A DNA stretch of 64,000 nt from Salmonella enterica subsp. diarizonae (GTDB lineage: Bacteria; Pseudomonadota; Gammaproteobacteria; Enterobacterales; Enterobacteriaceae), in assembly GCF_008692785.1 (NCBI RefSeq), contig NZ_VXJV01000002.1, positions 248,001 through 312,000 on the forward strand, written 5' to 3'. Of the stretch, positions 45,979-57,520 are shown piece after piece. Positions within the stretch are counted from its first letter, which is position 1. Each line of letters opens with the position of its first letter. Below the pieces are notes generated by a model, which was not told the DNA's origin, did no database searches, and was given only the letters and a program-made list of their open reading frames with translations. The translations under genes and the position numbers were made by a program.

Positions 45979-46644
45979 ATGATGGATTTGTTTAAAGCGA
46001 TTGGATTGGGACTGGTCGTACTGCTCCCTTTAGCCAATCCGCTAACCACCGTGGCGCTGTTTCTTGGCCTTGCGGGCAATATGAATAGTGCGGAACGCAA
46101 CCGACAGTCATACATGGCTTCGGTTTATGTCTTCGCCATTATGATGGTGGCGTACTATGCCGGGCAGTTAGTCATGAACACCTTCGGTATTTCGATTCCA
46201 GGGCTACGGATCGCCGGTGGGTTAATCGTAGCGTTTATCGGCTTCAGAATGCTTTTCCCGCAGCAGAAGGCGCATGAGTCGCCGGAAGCGAAAAGCAAAT
46301 CGGAGGAGCTGGCGGACGAACCGACGGCCAATATTGCGTTTGTTCCACTGGCTATGCCAAGCACCGCAGGACCGGGGACTATTGCAATGATCATCAGTTC
46401 CGCTTCCACAGTGCGTCATGGCGGCGAGTTTCCCGACTGGGTCATTACGGTCGCGCCGCCGATTATTTTTCTTGCCGTGGCGGTGATCCTGTGGGGATGT
46501 TTACGCAGTTCCGGCGCTATCATGCGGCTGGTGGGTAAAGGGGGGATTGAAGCGATTTCCCGCTTAATGGGATTCCTGCTGGTGTGTATGGGAGTACAAT
46601 TTATTATCAACGGCGTGGTAGAAATTATTAAAACGTACCACTAA
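45979..46644 (+). CDS. marC: MarC, inner-membrane protein
   Basis: A 221-aa, six-helix membrane protein of the MarC/UPF0056 family, divergent from marRAB. The motif [15 protein letters not shown] near residue 116 is typical. No resistance role is established for MarC. The ATG used follows GGGTAAGAGATAGTATT; the adjacent second ATG is possible. Confidence 0.93.
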   Translation: MMDLFKAIGLGLVVLLPLANPLTTVALFLGLAGNMNSAERNRQSYMASVYVFAIMMVAYYAGQLVMNTFGISIPGLRIAGGLIVAFIGFRMLFPQQKAHESPEAKSKSEELADEPTANIAFVPLAMPSTAGPGTIAMIISSASTVRHGGEFPDWVITVAPPIIFLAVAVILWGCLRSSGAIMRLVGKGGIEAISRLMGFLLVCMGVQFIINGVVEIIKTYH

Positions 46645-46652
46645 GGCGCATT

Positions 46653-46686
46653 TTCGTCTGCCGGAAAGGCGTTCCCGGCAGACGAA
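46653..46686. terminator. Convergent terminator, marC/sotB
   Basis: TTCGTCTGCCGG - AAAGGCGTTC - CCGGCAGACGAA, a perfect 12-bp stem between the two convergent stops, with T or A runs on the outside. It serves both genes. Confidence 0.85.
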
Positions 46687-46690
46687 TGTC

Positions 46691-47881
46691 TTAATGCGAT
46701 TGTTCTTCCAGCATCACTGGCCATTTACGGAATATGAGCACAGCCCATACCAGCGCGGCACAGGCGGGTATGGCGCCAATATAGCCGATGGCCGACATTG
46801 ACCAGTGCAAACTCACCTGATTTCCTACCAGCGCGCCAGCGCCAATACCGATATTAAAGATGCCTGAAAATAGCGCCATTGCGACATCGGTCGCGTCCGG
46901 GGCCAGCGCCAGTACTTTCACCTGCATACCGAGCCCTATCACCATAATCGCGATTCCCCAGAAAATGCTCAGTATGGCCAGATGCGCTTCGCTATCCGCC
47001 GCAGGCAGCAACAGAAGCAGACAGACAACCAGCAGGGCAATAGCGATACTGACGAGCGACGAGGCATGGCGATTACCCAGTTTACCAAACACGAGGCTGC
47101 CGATGATTCCGGCGCCGCCCAGGATCAGTAACAGGACGGTAGCAAAATTCGCACTGAGCCCGGCGACATTCTGAACGAACGGTTCAATATAGCTATAAGC
47201 CGTGTAATGCGCAGTCACCACAACGACGGTCAGTACATAGAGGCTCATCAGCGCCGGGCGTCGGAATAGCAAAGGTAAACTTTTTAGTGAGCCGGAATGT
47301 TCGCTCGGCAATTTCGGTAGAAGCTTAATCAGACATAGCAGCGTAATTAATGCGCCCATGCCGATGGCAAAAAAGGTGGTGCGCCAGCCAAAATACTGAC
47401 CAACAACGCGACCTATCGGCAGCCCAAGCACCATGGCCAACGCGGTTCCGGTCGCTATCAGACTTAATGCCTGCGCGCGTTTCCCGGCAGGGGCCAGGCG
47501 GATCGCCAAAGACGCGGTTATCGACCAGAAAATAGCGTGGGCGAAAGCGATGCCGATACGGCTAATGACCAGCACGGTAAAGCTCCACGCCAGGAAGGAG
47601 AGCACATGGCTGGCAATAAACAGAACAAACAGACAAATGAGTAGCTTACGGCGCTCCATTTGACTGGTAAGAAGCATAAAAGGTAGCGACATGACGGCAA
47701 CTACCCAGGCGTAAATGGTTAGCATGATGCCGACCTGCGCGGTTTGCATATGAAAGCTTTCGGCAATGTCTGACAGCAAACCAACCGGCACAAATTCCGT
47801 GGTATTGAAAATAAAAGCGGCGATAGCAAGCGTAACTACCCGTAGCCACGCGACCTTGCGGGAAACTGGATTGATAGTCAT
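46691..47881 (-). CDS. sotB: SotB/YdeA, MFS sugar-efflux transporter
   Basis: A 396-aa, twelve-helix MFS permease matching E. coli SotB (YdeA), which exports arabinose, lactose analogues and IPTG. Motif [14 protein letters not shown] lies after helix 2. The start is ATG 47881 ([14 protein letters not shown]). It is on the strand opposite to marC and just upstream of the convergent hairpin. Confidence 0.92.
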   Translation of the reverse strand: MTINPVSRKVAWLRVVTLAIAAFIFNTTEFVPVGLLSDIAESFHMQTAQVGIMLTIYAWVVAVMSLPFMLLTSQMERRKLLICLFVLFIASHVLSFLAWSFTVLVISRIGIAFAHAIFWSITASLAIRLAPAGKRAQALSLIATGTALAMVLGLPIGRVVGQYFGWRTTFFAIGMGALITLLCLIKLLPKLPSEHSGSLKSLPLLFRRPALMSLYVLTVVVVTAHYTAYSYIEPFVQNVAGLSANFATVLLLILGGAGIIGSLVFGKLGNRHASSLVSIAIALLVVCLLLLLPAADSEAHLAILSIFWGIAIMVIGLGMQVKVLALAPDATDVAMALFSGIFNIGIGAGALVGNQVSLHWSMSAIGYIGAIPACAALVWAVLIFRKWPVMLEEQSH

Positions 47882-47996
47882 AAAAATATTTCGGGTTAGT
47901 TGCGAGAAGGTGAGGCCGTGATCTTAAAACGTTTACTGGCGAAAAGACAATCATTTTGTGACCTGCGTCTCATTTACTTCGCAGGCCGTTTCGTCT

Positions 47997-48869
47997 TCAG
48001 TCGACGCTCGCCAGTTGGGCGTTAAGTAGCTCTATAAAGGCCTCAAGCTGGCGCGTCATCGCCCCGCGCCGCCAAATTAGCCAGGTGGTAAGCCAGCGCC
48101 ACTTCTCCGCCAACGGCCAGGCTTCCACCTGATGATGTCCTGGCATACTGTTGAGCATACTTGCTGGCATCAGCGCAATACCTGCGCCGGCGATTACGCA
48201 CGCCAACATTCCATGATATGACTCCATTTCGTGAATCGTACCGGGGGTCGCGCCATCGGCATGAAACCAGCTTTCGAAATGCCGCCGGTAAGAACAGTTG
48301 GCGCGAAAAGCATATATGTTACAACCATTCACCTCGCTTGCGCGCGAAACGACGGGATGGCCGTGCGGCGCGACGATCATCATCTCTTCCTGGTAAACCG
48401 GCATACCTTCCAGCCCCGGATGCATTAGCGGGCCATCAATAAAGGCGGCGTTCAGCTTTCCTTCGAGCACGCCATCCAGCATGGCGCCGGAAGGACCTGT
48501 CGTTAACGCGAACTGAATTTTAGGGTAACGCTGGTTATAGCCCGCCAGCAGCGCGGGGATACGTACGGCGGCAGTACTTTCTAACGCGCCGAGTGAAAAC
48601 AGTCCTTGCGGTTCCTTTCCGGCGACCACCATGCGGGCTTCATCGACCAGCGCCAGGATCTGCTGGCTGTAACGTAAAAAGTTATGTCCGGCTGGCGACA
48701 GCCTGAGACGCTGGTTTTCGCGAATAAACAGAGAGACGCCAAGGTCGGCTTCAAGCTGGCGGATACGCGTGGTCAGGTTAGACGGAACGCGGTGCACTTT
48801 TGCCGCCGCCTGCGTAATGCTACCCGTTAGAGCGACAGCGTTAAACATTTCCAGTTGCGTCAGGTCCAT
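47997..48869 (-). CDS. ptrR: PtrR/YneJ, LysR-family regulator
   Basis: A 290-aa LysR regulator: N-terminal helix-turn-helix [20 protein letters not shown] and a C-terminal effector domain. It is divergent from sad (yneI), about 100 bp apart. In E. coli PtrR controls sad and genes for putrescine utilisation and fumarate metabolism, so the same role is expected here. Confidence 0.9.
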   Translation of the reverse strand: MDLTQLEMFNAVALTGSITQAAAKVHRVPSNLTTRIRQLEADLGVSLFIRENQRLRLSPAGHNFLRYSQQILALVDEARMVVAGKEPQGLFSLGALESTAAVRIPALLAGYNQRYPKIQFALTTGPSGAMLDGVLEGKLNAAFIDGPLMHPGLEGMPVYQEEMMIVAPHGHPVVSRASEVNGCNIYAFRANCSYRRHFESWFHADGATPGTIHEMESYHGMLACVIAGAGIALMPASMLNSMPGHHQVEAWPLAEKWRWLTTWLIWRRGAMTRQLEAFIELLNAQLASVD

Positions 48870-48971
48870 GGTTTTCTCAATTCGTGAATGTTCTGGTTAA
48901 TATTATTCATTTCTCGGAAAGGGTAAAGGGCGTCATGATGGTATGACTTCCCTGATAACGAGAGAAAGAAC

Positions 48972-50360
48972 ATGACCATGATGACTGCAACACAGGCGCT
49001 ATCCATGAATCCTGCGACCGGGCAGACGCTGGCGACAAGGCCCTGGGCTAACGCGCAAGAGATTGAATATGCGCTGAATCTGGCGGCGAATGGTTGCAAA
49101 AAGTGGAAAATGACGTCGGTAGCGCAACGGGCGCAAACATTACGCGATATTGGTCAGGCGCTTCGCGCTCATGCAGAAGAGATGGCGCAATGTATTACGC
49201 GTGAAATGGGTAAACCCATAAAACAGGCGCGTGCGGAAGTGATGAAATCCGCCGCGTTATGCGACTGGTATGCGGAACATGGTCCGGCAATGCTGAATCC
49301 TGAGCCTACACTGGTAGAAAATCAGCAGGCGGTGATTGAATACCGTCCGCTGGGCGTCATTCTGGCGATAATGCCGTGGAATTTTCCTTTATGGCAGGTG
49401 TTACGCGGGGCAGTGCCGATACTGCTGGCGGGGAATAGCTACTTGTTAAAACATGCACCCAATGTCACTGGTTGCGCGCAGATGATAGACCGAATCTTGA
49501 CGGAAGCCGGTACTCCCGCTGGCGTCTATGGATGGGTGAACGCTAATAATGAGGGCGTGAGTCAGATGATTAACGATCCGCGAATCGCGGCGGTGACGGT
49601 GACAGGCAGCGTGCGCGCCGGCGCGGCGATTGGCGCTCAGGCTGGGGCGGCGCTGAAAAAATGCGTACTGGAACTGGGTGGGTCGGATCCGTTTATTGTG
49701 CTTAATGATGCCGATCTTGAGCTGGCGGTAAACGCTGCGGTTGCAGGACGCTATCAAAACACCGGACAAGTCTGCGCCGCCGCCAAACGTTTTATTGTCG
49801 AAGAGGGCATTGCACAGGCGTTTACCGAGCGATTTGTGGCGGCTGCCGCGGCATTAAAGATAGGTGATCCTCTGGTTGAAGAGAATGACCTGGGACCGAT
49901 GGCGCGCTTTGATCTGCGTGATGAACTCCATCAACAGGTGCAGGCTTCTGTCGCCGAAGGCGCACGGCTACTGTTGGGCGGCGAGAAAATCGCCGGGGAA
50001 GGCAACTATTATGCTGCGACCGTTCTGGCTGATGTCACGCCTGACATGACTGCATTTCGTCAGGAACTTTTTGGGCCTGTTGCCGCCATTACCGTTGCAA
50101 AAGATGCGGCGCACGCCCTCGCGCTGGCGAATGACAGTGAGTTTGGCCTGTCGGCGACGATCTTTACCGCCAACGATACGCTGGCCGCGGAGATGGCGGC
50201 GCGTCTTGAGTGCGGTGGGGTATTCATTAATGGGTACAGCGCCAGCGATGCGCGTGTGGCATTCGGCGGGGTGAAGAAAAGCGGCTTCGGTCGCGAGCTT
50301 TCGCACTTTGGTTTACACGAATTTTGCAATGTGCAGACCGTTTGGAAGAACCGTGTCTAA
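48972..50360 (+). CDS. sad: Sad/YneI, NAD-linked succinate-semialdehyde dehydrogenase
   Basis: A 462-aa aldehyde dehydrogenase. Oxidises succinic semialdehyde (from putrescine and GABA breakdown) to succinate. Catalytic Glu in ELGGSDPF and Cys in NTGQVCAAAKRF are in place, with LAIMPWNFPLWQ forming part of the NAD site. It matches E. coli Sad in length. The start ATG 48972 follows GAGAGAAAGA. The divergent ptrR is its regulator. Confidence 0.96.
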   Translation: MTMMTATQALSMNPATGQTLATRPWANAQEIEYALNLAANGCKKWKMTSVAQRAQTLRDIGQALRAHAEEMAQCITREMGKPIKQARAEVMKSAALCDWYAEHGPAMLNPEPTLVENQQAVIEYRPLGVILAIMPWNFPLWQVLRGAVPILLAGNSYLLKHAPNVTGCAQMIDRILTEAGTPAGVYGWVNANNEGVSQMINDPRIAAVTVTGSVRAGAAIGAQAGAALKKCVLELGGSDPFIVLNDADLELAVNAAVAGRYQNTGQVCAAAKRFIVEEGIAQAFTERFVAAAAALKIGDPLVEENDLGPMARFDLRDELHQQVQASVAEGARLLLGGEKIAGEGNYYAATVLADVTPDMTAFRQELFGPVAAITVAKDAAHALALANDSEFGLSATIFTANDTLAAEMAARLECGGVFINGYSASDARVAFGGVKKSGFGRELSHFGLHEFCNVQTVWKNRV

Positions 50361-50432
50361 TCGTCCTGACGTCGCGTCGTGCCCTCTGCTATACTCGCAG
50401 GCCTTTTCAGACCTGCGAGCAAGGAGCATGTT

Positions 50433-51359
50433 GTGGCCAGGGCCATGGATAATGCAATTTTAGAGACGATTTTACAGCGCGTTCGCCCCCTCATTGGCCA
50501 GGGCAAAGTCGCTGACTATATTCCGGCATTAGCGTCCGTCGAGGGTTCAAAGCTGGGAATAGCGATTTGTACCGTGGACGGGCAGCATTATCAGGCGGGC
50601 GATGCGCACGAACGCTTCTCTATTCAGTCTATTTCGAAAGTGCTCAGTCTGGTGGTGGCGATGCGTCATTATCCAGAAGAGGAGATCTGGCAGCGCGTCG
50701 GAAAAGATCCTTCCGGCTCGCCGTTCAATTCGCTGGTTCAGTTAGAGATGGAACAAGGTATCCCGCGTAATCCATTTATTAATGCGGGCGCGCTGGTGGT
50801 ATGCGACATGTTGCAAGGACGGCTTAGCGCGCCGCGTCAGCGGATGCTGGAAGTTGTGCGCGCGCTTTGCGGCGTATCGGATATTACGTATGACACTACG
50901 GTCGCTCGCTCTGAATTTGAGCATTCCGCCCGTAACGCCGCTATTGCCTGGCTGATGAAATCGTTCGGTAATTTTCATCATGATGTGCCTACCGTGTTGC
51001 AAAATTACTTCCACTACTGCGCGTTGAAAATGAGCTGCATGGAACTGGCGAGGACGTTTGTCTTTCTGGCAAATCAGGGCGAGGCGTTTCATCTCGACGA
51101 GCCGGTAGTTACACCTATGCAGGCCCGGCAGATTAACGCGCTGATGGCGACCAGTGGTATGTATCAGAACGCCGGAGAGTTTGCCTGGCGTGTAGGATTG
51201 CCCGCTAAGTCCGGCGTGGGTGGCGGTATTGTCGCCATTGTGCCGCATGAAATGGCGATTGCCGTCTGGAGTCCGGAGCTGGACCCTGCGGGAAACTCTC
51301 TGGCGGGTATTGCCGCGCTTGAACAATTAACACAAACATTAGGACGCTCGGTATACTGA
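50433..51359 (+). CDS. glsB: GlsB/YneH, glutaminase
   Basis: A 308-aa serine-dependent glutaminase with a beta-lactamase-like fold. Nucleophile Ser and Lys are in [11 protein letters not shown] (residues 60-70); other active-site parts are [17 protein letters not shown]. Converts L-glutamine to glutamate and ammonia. The start is GTG 50433, with AAGGAG six bases upstream, giving the E. coli length. It sits 72 bp after sad and overlaps yneG (TGATG). Confidence 0.96.
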   Translation: MARAMDNAILETILQRVRPLIGQGKVADYIPALASVEGSKLGIAICTVDGQHYQAGDAHERFSIQSISKVLSLVVAMRHYPEEEIWQRVGKDPSGSPFNSLVQLEMEQGIPRNPFINAGALVVCDMLQGRLSAPRQRMLEVVRALCGVSDITYDTTVARSEFEHSARNAAIAWLMKSFGNFHHDVPTVLQNYFHYCALKMSCMELARTFVFLANQGEAFHLDEPVVTPMQARQINALMATSGMYQNAGEFAWRVGLPAKSGVGGGIVAIVPHEMAIAVWSPELDPAGNSLAGIAALEQLTQTLGRSVY

Positions 51360-51718
51360 TGAATGCGCTTGAACCGCTTTTTGCCCGCCTGGCGCGATCG
51401 ACATTTCGTTCGCGTTTTCGTCTCGGGGTAAAAGAAAGACAATATTGCTGGGATAAAGGCGCGGAGGTGATTGATAAACACGCCGCCGATTTTATCGCCC
51501 AACGACTGGCGTCAGCTCACCCGGCGAATGATGGTAAGCAAACGCCGATGCGGGGACACCCGGTGTTTATCGCGCAACACGCGACGGCGACCTGCTGTCG
51601 CGGATGTCTGGCAAAGTGGCATCACATTCCCCAGGGCGAAGCACTGAGCGAAGCGCAGCAACAGTATATTGTCAGCGTTATCCATTACTGGCTGGTTATA
51701 CAAATGAATCAGCGGTAG
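51359..51718 (+). CDS. yneG: YneG, DUF4186 protein
   Basis: A 119-aa protein of the DUF4186 family. Two cysteines (ATATCCRGCLAKWHHIPQG, near 77-95) might bind a metal. Its ATG overlaps the glsB stop (TGATG), so it is translationally coupled to glsB. Function unknown. The gap to uxaB is about 280 bp. Confidence 0.9.
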   Translation: MNALEPLFARLARSTFRSRFRLGVKERQYCWDKGAEVIDKHAADFIAQRLASAHPANDGKQTPMRGHPVFIAQHATATCCRGCLAKWHHIPQGEALSEAQQQYIVSVIHYWLVIQMNQR

Positions 51719-51997
51719 GAGACGTTTGTTGCCGTCGACGCTTCATGATTGAATTACCTTAATACTCTCCCGGTTTATCCTTTCTTTTTTCTCTTCGTCC
51801 TGCGGGCTATACGTGGGCATATCTCCTATGAAGCCGTTTTCTTATCGACGTCGGAGCGGCGCCATTTCACTGGATATACCAATCGGGCAAAAATAGTCAC
51901 GACGTCTTGATCAAAACAGGGGTTCAGAGTCGTAAAGTTTGCTAACCTGTTGGACCAATAAATCATCTTGTATGACTAATTTAAAAGGGAACCCGTT

Positions 51998-53449
51998 GTG
52001 AAAACGTTAAACCGTCGTGATTTCCCCGGTGCGCGGTATTCTGAACGCATCATTCAGTTTGGCGAAGGAAACTTTCTACGCGCTTTTGTGGACTGGCAGG
52101 TCGATCTGCTTAATGAACATACCGATCTTGATGCCGGCGTGGTTATTGTGCGCCCTATAGAAAGCGATTTTCCCCCTTCCTTAAATACGCAGGATGGCCT
52201 TTATACAACAATTATTCGTGGTCTGAATGATAAAGGGGAGGCCGTTAGTGACGCGCGGCTTATTCGTGCTGTTAATCGTGAAATTAGCGTTTACGGTGAG
52301 TATGAGGCGTTTCTCAAACTGGCGCATAATCCGGATATCCGTTTTGTTTTCTCAAATACGACCGAAGCGGGCATCAGCTACCATGCGGGCGATAAATTTG
52401 ATGATGCGCCAGCGGTGAGTTATCCGGCTAAGCTAACCCGACTGCTTTATGAACGTTACCACCATTTTAGCGGGGCGGCGGATAAAGGCTGGATTATCAT
52501 TCCCTGCGAGTTGATTGATTACAACGGCGAGGCGCTGCGTGAATTAATTGTGCGTTATGCCGAAGAGTGGGCATTACCGGCTGCATTTTTGCAGTGGTTG
52601 GATCAGGCTAACGTCTTCTGCTCTACGCTGGTGGATCGTATTGTTACCGGTTATCCGCGTGATGAAGCTACGCGACTGGAAGCGGAACTGGGGTATCACG
52701 ATGCGTTTCTGGATACGGCAGAACACTTTTACCTGTTTGTGATTCAAGGACCTCAGTCGCTGGCTCAGGAGCTACGTCTGGATAAGTACCCGTTAAACGT
52801 ACTGATTGTTGACGATATTAAACCGTATAAAGCGCGTAAAGTGGCAATTCTTAACGGCGCACATACGGCGCTGGTTCCGGTAGCGTATCTGGCTGGCCTT
52901 GATACCGTTGGCGACGCGATGAACGATGCCGGAATTTGCGCCTTTGTCGAAAAAGCAATTTATGAGGAAATTATTCCAGTTCTGGATTTGCCTCGTGAAG
53001 CGCTGGAATCGTTCGCCAGCGCAGTGACTGGCCGTTTCCGCAATCCTTATATTAAGCATCAACTATTATCTATCGCCCTGAATGGTATGACGAAATTCCG
53101 TACCCGCATTTTGCCGCAGTTACTGGAAGGGCAGCAGGCCAATGGGCAGTTACCTGCGCGTCTGACATTTGCCTTAGCGGCATTACTTGCTTTTTATCGC
53201 GGCGAGCGGTCTGGCGAATCCTATCCCATTCAGGATGATGCATTCTGGATCGAACGTTACGCGCAGTTATGGCGTCAACATCGCGACCAGACGATCGACA
53301 CCGCGGCGTTAGTGAAATCCGTGCTGGCTGAAAAAGGGCATTGGGGGCAGGATTTGACGTGTATCACTGGTTTGGTTGAGCAGGTTACAACCTATCTGGA
53401 TACTATCCTCGAAAATGGCATGCGTAACGCAGTGAAACCGCTTTGTTAA
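51998..53449 (+). CDS. uxaB: UxaB, altronate oxidoreductase (tagaturonate reductase)
   Basis: A 483-aa long-chain mannitol-dehydrogenase-family protein that reduces D-tagaturonate to D-altronate in galacturonate breakdown. Marks: [18 protein letters not shown] at the N-terminus and [20 protein letters not shown] in the catalytic region. The ribosome site is AAAAGGGAAC. A TTGGACCAA inverted repeat about 45 bp upstream resembles an ExuR/UxuR-type site. It stands alone, as in E. coli. Confidence 0.95.
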   Translation: MKTLNRRDFPGARYSERIIQFGEGNFLRAFVDWQVDLLNEHTDLDAGVVIVRPIESDFPPSLNTQDGLYTTIIRGLNDKGEAVSDARLIRAVNREISVYGEYEAFLKLAHNPDIRFVFSNTTEAGISYHAGDKFDDAPAVSYPAKLTRLLYERYHHFSGAADKGWIIIPCELIDYNGEALRELIVRYAEEWALPAAFLQWLDQANVFCSTLVDRIVTGYPRDEATRLEAELGYHDAFLDTAEHFYLFVIQGPQSLAQELRLDKYPLNVLIVDDIKPYKARKVAILNGAHTALVPVAYLAGLDTVGDAMNDAGICAFVEKAIYEEIIPVLDLPREALESFASAVTGRFRNPYIKHQLLSIALNGMTKFRTRILPQLLEGQQANGQLPARLTFALAALLAFYRGERSGESYPIQDDAFWIERYAQLWRQHRDQTIDTAALVKSVLAEKGHWGQDLTCITGLVEQVTTYLDTILENGMRNAVKPLC

Positions 53450-53700
53450 GCAGAAAGCCCCGGCGGACGCCGGGCCTATTGACCGCGATATTCCACAGAT
53501 AGAAGCCGTTGACCGTCATATTTCTCATGCGCTGAAGAGCATTTTTAGTTACAACATACATGTTATTTGTTTTTTTCAATACCTGTCAGCACCGTGCAAA
53601 TAAATGCTCAACAGGGCAGAGAATCCCTGTATCACAGAAGCTTGCAACCTTGATCTGGATCACGTTTAATAACAGAGCTTTTCACCTGCTGAAGATAATC

Positions 53701-54615
53701 ATGATCGTTAGACCACAACAGCACTGGATTCGCCTGATATTTGTCTGGCATGGTTCAGTGCTATCTAAAATCTTTTCACGGCTGCTACTTAACTTTCTTC
53801 TTTCTATCGCCGTTATTATCATGCTGCCCTGGTACACAATGCTGGGTATTAAATTTACCCTTGCGCCGTTTAGCATACTGGGCGTTGCTATCGCCATTTT
53901 TTTGGGTTTTCGCAATAATGCCTGCTATGCGCGTTATGTCGAAGCCCGACATTTGTGGGGGCAGTTGATGATCGCTTCACGCTCAATACTGCGAGAGGTG
54001 AAAACAACCTTGCCTGATGAACGTGGTATGGAGGGTTTTGTTCGTTTACAAATCGCTTTTGCCCACTGTTTGCGTATGACATTGCGTCGACAGCCTCAAA
54101 CGCAAGTTCTGGGGAACTATCTTGACCAGGACGCGTTACAGAAAGTTGTCGCTTCCCATTCGCCCGCTAACCGTATCTTATTGCTGATGGGAGAGTGGCT
54201 GGCAATTCGTCGCCGCAGCGGAAAACTTTCCGATATCTTATTTCATAGTCTCAACAACCGATTAAATGATATGTCGTCAGTGTTGGCCGGCTGTGAGCGC
54301 ATCGCCAACACACCGGTGCCTTTTGCCTATACGTTAATTTTGCATCGTACGGTTTATCTTTTCTGCATTATGTTGCCATTTGCACTGGTGGTTGATCTGC
54401 ACTATATGACGCCCTTTATTTCGGTGCTTATTTCTTATACGTTTATCGCGCTGGATGCGTTAGCGGAAGAGCTGGAAGATCCGTTCGGTACTGAAAATAA
54501 TGATTTACCGCTGGATGCGATATGCAATGCGATAGAAATCGATTTACTGCAAATGAATGATGAAAGGGATATTCCGGCAAAACGGATACCGGATAAGCGC
54601 TATCAACTGACCTGA
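53701..54615 (+). CDS. yneE: YneE, bestrophin-family membrane protein
   Basis: A 304-aa inner-membrane protein of the bestrophin/UPF0187 family, four hydrophobic segments; such proteins act as anion channels. Marks: FRNNACYARYVEARHLWGQL and EELEDPFGTENNDLPLD. The start at 53701 (MIVRPQQHW) matches the E. coli length; an upstream extension of 47 codons is rejected. GAAGATAATC precedes it. Confidence 0.9.
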   Translation: MIVRPQQHWIRLIFVWHGSVLSKIFSRLLLNFLLSIAVIIMLPWYTMLGIKFTLAPFSILGVAIAIFLGFRNNACYARYVEARHLWGQLMIASRSILREVKTTLPDERGMEGFVRLQIAFAHCLRMTLRRQPQTQVLGNYLDQDALQKVVASHSPANRILLLMGEWLAIRRRSGKLSDILFHSLNNRLNDMSSVLAGCERIANTPVPFAYTLILHRTVYLFCIMLPFALVVDLHYMTPFISVLISYTFIALDALAEELEDPFGTENNDLPLDAICNAIEIDLLQMNDERDIPAKRIPDKRYQLT

Positions 54616-54670
54616 GCTCGTCTTAACTGGCGCAGAATGTTCATCTGCGCCATAACCTGAAGAGCAAAGC

Positions 54671-55198
54671 TTAATAGCCTTCTCCAACGCCGGTTTTGGC
54701 CGGACCAGAGTAGTGGATATGAACGATTCGCCATCCTATGTTTGGTATCTTCGCCCACACCTGGCTTTCACGGCCTGTCGTATGTTGAGTCTGTCCATTA
54801 TCACGGCGTACCGCGGTAAAATGCCAGTCGAATTCTGCAACGGCGGCATTGCCATACACATGAATAGTAGGGGGAGCGTCCAGTTTTAACGTGCGTTTGC
54901 TGAACGTTTTACCCATAGTGGTACCATAAAAATTTTCAGCGATCTGGGGCCATCCGCGTTCGTGGCCGCGTGGATGAATAAAACTGGTTTCCGGTGAAAC
55001 ATAAAAAAGCTGCTTACCCAACGTTGGATCTGCCTTATCTATTGAATAAAGATAACGGTTAATGCCTTCTGTAATTTGTTGTTTAACGGCCGACGTAGCT
55101 TCATTTTGCGCGGCGGTTGGCGTTGCCGCCGATGCCGATGACGCCATTAGAGTTAACGTTATCGCGGCGGCTGGGAAAAATAGTGACGTTTTTTGCAT
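54671..55198 (-). CDS. Exported SnoaL/NTF2-like protein
   Basis: A 175-aa protein. The signal peptide starts MQKTSLFFPAAAITLTLMAS and ends near SASA, and the mature part is a single SnoaL/NTF2-type domain (HPRGHERGWPQIAENFYGTT, VYGNAAVAEFDWHFTAVRRD and VWAKIPNIGWRIVHIHYSG). Periplasmic location is expected. The ATG at 55198 is chosen because the signal peptide starts there; a 56-codon extension lacks support. The function is unknown. Confidence 0.8.
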   Translation of the reverse strand: MQKTSLFFPAAAITLTLMASSASAATPTAAQNEATSAVKQQITEGINRYLYSIDKADPTLGKQLFYVSPETSFIHPRGHERGWPQIAENFYGTTMGKTFSKRTLKLDAPPTIHVYGNAAVAEFDWHFTAVRRDNGQTQHTTGRESQVWAKIPNIGWRIVHIHYSGPAKTGVGEGY

Positions 55199-55918
55199 AA
55201 TATTTAGCCCATAAAGTCTGTTTTTAAGTCGCTTTATTTTTCCTGTTACGTTCACATTTGTGCTAAAGGGGACATTGCTCACGAACAATAAAAAATATTC
55301 TTCTACAGAATTACCCCGAAAAGGGAATGACGCAATTAAGAATATCGTATTTGTTTGTAACGGCATGACTCAAAATATGAAAATTTAGAGTTTCAGTATT
55401 GTTGCTGTCCCTTGATTTGTTTTTGTGTTTATTACCGCCGGTAAACAGTTCATCTTATGAATAGTGATACACAAATGACCGTTTGCGCTATGTGATAATT
55501 AACTATGGTAAAAATATACAAATCGATGAAGTGCTATTTCAGTAGTACGGTATTTTTTATAACGCTAATTTAAAAATAAATGTAAACGTAACAAATTATA
55601 TAGAAAACTAAGGGTGGAATTCTCCTGATAGTGACTCCACCTTAACCAACGTCAGCAGATTGCTCAGCGCCATTCTGGCCTCGCCATCCCGGACGTTAAG
55701 CCCGCTCTCTACTGGCAAACCCATTGTTATTACAGCAGAAAATAGTGCACCGATTAATGTAGTGATGCTTAACTTGCATTTTATTATCACTAATACATAG
55801 CAAGCTAATATTACACTTTGAAACTTAACGCACGGTAATTGTTAGTGATATTGTCCTGGACAGTTCCGCGAGCAGGTTTTGCGGAAAGTCCAAAAATAAG
55901 ACAAATAAGGCATATAAA
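55199..55918. other. AT-rich region upstream of porin gene
   Basis: This 720-bp stretch is AT-rich and holds the promoter region of both the SnoaL-like gene and the porin gene. A 60-codon minus-strand ORF (55608-55790) has a hydrophobic start but no ribosome site and no known family. No RNA gene was recognised, although long porin leaders often bind small RNAs. Confidence 0.5.
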
Positions 55919-57037
55919 ATGAAAAAAGTAGTGGTGTTATCTGCGGTAGCCGCAGCCGTAATGATGGCTGGAGCCGCCAACGCAGCAGAAATCTATAACA
56001 AGGATGGCAACAAACTGGATTTGTATGGCAAGGTCGACGGCCTGCATTATTTTTCCAGTAATCATAGTACGGATGGTGATCAATCTTATATCCGTATGGG
56101 TATTAAGGGTGAGACCCAAATTACCGATCAGCTAACCGGTTTTGGACAGTGGGAGTATCAGGTCAACGCCAACCGTCCGGAAGATGGTGACTCCAGCGGT
56201 TCTCCACAAAGCTGGACGCGTCTCGGTTTTGCTGGTTTGGCATTTGCCGATATGGGGTCTGTTGATTATGGTCGTAACTATGGCGTGTTATACGACATTG
56301 GTTCATGGACTGACGTACTGCCTGAATTTGGTAATGATTCGTATGAAGCTTCCGATAATTTTATGACCGGACGTGCGAATGGCGTTCTGACTTATCGCAA
56401 TAATGATTTCTTTGGTCTGGTTGATGGTCTGAATATTGCGTTGCAGTATCAGGGTAAAAATGACGGCCTGTCGAAAGAAGGCGATCCTTTAAGCAATAAT
56501 GCCAGAAAAAGTATCGCGTACCAGAATGGCGATGGTTTCGGGGCATCAGCGACATATGATCTGGGCATGGGGGTGAGCCTGGGGGCAGCCTATACCAGTT
56601 CCAAACGCACGCTTGATCAGATTACGCAAGATAAATACGATAATGGCGACCGCGCTGAAGCCTGGACTGGTGGTGTGAAGTATGATGCCAATAATATTTA
56701 TCTGGCGGCAAACTATACCCGTACTTATGATATGACCTATATGGGCGATACATTGGGCGGCTTTGCACATAAAACCGATAACTGGGAAATGGTAGGGCAA
56801 TATCAATTTGATAATGGCTTACGCCCATCACTGGCGTTCCTGCAATCCAGAGCCAACGATGTTAATGGTCTCGGATCGTTCGACCTTGTGAAATATATTG
56901 ATGTGGGTTCCTATTACTACTTTAATAAAAATATGTCCGCGTATGTTGACTATAAAATCAATCTGCTAAAAGATGGCAACCCATCGAATCCTAATACAGA
57001 CAACACCGTGGCGCTCGGCTTAGTCTACGAGTTCTGA
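55919..57037 (+). CDS. OmpC/OmpF-family outer-membrane porin
   Basis: A 372-aa general porin. Signal peptide [20 protein letters not shown], then [20 protein letters not shown], the classical porin N-terminus. Sixteen strands are expected. The eyelet loop L3 is [15 protein letters not shown], close to the canonical PEFGGD. It ends in the typical terminal Phe (LGLVYEF). It is a quiescent or OmpS-like porin by position; the exact name (OmpS2 is one candidate) cannot be set. AATAAGGCATATAAA precedes the ATG. Confidence 0.9.
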   Translation: MKKVVVLSAVAAAVMMAGAANAAEIYNKDGNKLDLYGKVDGLHYFSSNHSTDGDQSYIRMGIKGETQITDQLTGFGQWEYQVNANRPEDGDSSGSPQSWTRLGFAGLAFADMGSVDYGRNYGVLYDIGSWTDVLPEFGNDSYEASDNFMTGRANGVLTYRNNDFFGLVDGLNIALQYQGKNDGLSKEGDPLSNNARKSIAYQNGDGFGASATYDLGMGVSLGAAYTSSKRTLDQITQDKYDNGDRAEAWTGGVKYDANNIYLAANYTRTYDMTYMGDTLGGFAHKTDNWEMVGQYQFDNGLRPSLAFLQSRANDVNGLGSFDLVKYIDVGSYYYFNKNMSAYVDYKINLLKDGNPSNPNTDNTVALGLVYEF

Positions 57038-57138
57038 TAAAACTTGTTGATTAAGACAGTTTAGGGATACCCTCCTTTCCCCGAAACTGTGTCACTGCTT
57101 AACCTTTATTATTGTTAATTTATTCTTTTATTATTTCA

Positions 57139-57165
57139 GGACGCTTCTGGCGTCCTTTTTTATTG
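57139..57165. terminator. Porin/hydI terminator
   Basis: GGACGC - TTCTG - GCGTCC followed by TTTTTT, about 100 bp after the porin stop and just beside the hydI stop. It is likely to end the porin transcript. A second imperfect stem (GACAGTTT / AAACTGTGTC) lies at about 57055-57094. Confidence 0.85.
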
Positions 57166-57166
57166 A

Positions 57167-57508
57167 CTATTCGACTTCGATTTCCCGAATACGCATTCTG
57201 CTACTGTCATCTATCTGCACCTTACCTGAATGACAAAAGGGACAACAGAGTGTGGATGTTTGAGAGGTGAAGGGTTGATTACAGGACAGACACCAACCTT
57301 GCGCCGGTGCGATAGTAATGTGGAAACGCGCATTGTCAGCAAGAGTATGACGAGCAGCGACATCCAGGCCAAAATGCAGCGCCGGCACTTCAACACAGGC
57401 CATGACGCCAATCTCCAGCCAGACTTGCTTTACCTTGCTGAACTGGTGATTTACTGCCTGTTCCTCCAGCAATTCGATAATATTTTGCGCCAGGGCTAAT
57501 TCATGCAT
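57167..57508 (-). CDS. hydI: HydI, HypA-type nickel-insertion protein
   Basis: A 113-aa HypA/HybF-family protein that helps deliver nickel to the large subunit. The essential Ni-binding start MHELA is present, and the zinc site is CLSCNQPF ... CCPFCHSG (two CxxC). It is the last gene of the Hyd-5 operon, 12 bp after hydH. Confidence 0.92.
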   Translation of the reverse strand: MHELALAQNIIELLEEQAVNHQFSKVKQVWLEIGVMACVEVPALHFGLDVAARHTLADNARFHITIAPAQGWCLSCNQPFTSQTSTLCCPFCHSGKVQIDDSSRMRIREIEVE

Positions 57509-57520
57509 GGGCCAGGTCCT

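Noticed and set aside
55608..55790. 60-codon minus-strand ORF with a hydrophobic start, upstream of the porin gene
   Set aside because: GTG start without a ribosome site, no family resemblance, and an AT-rich region where open frames occur by chance. Kept out of the gene list.
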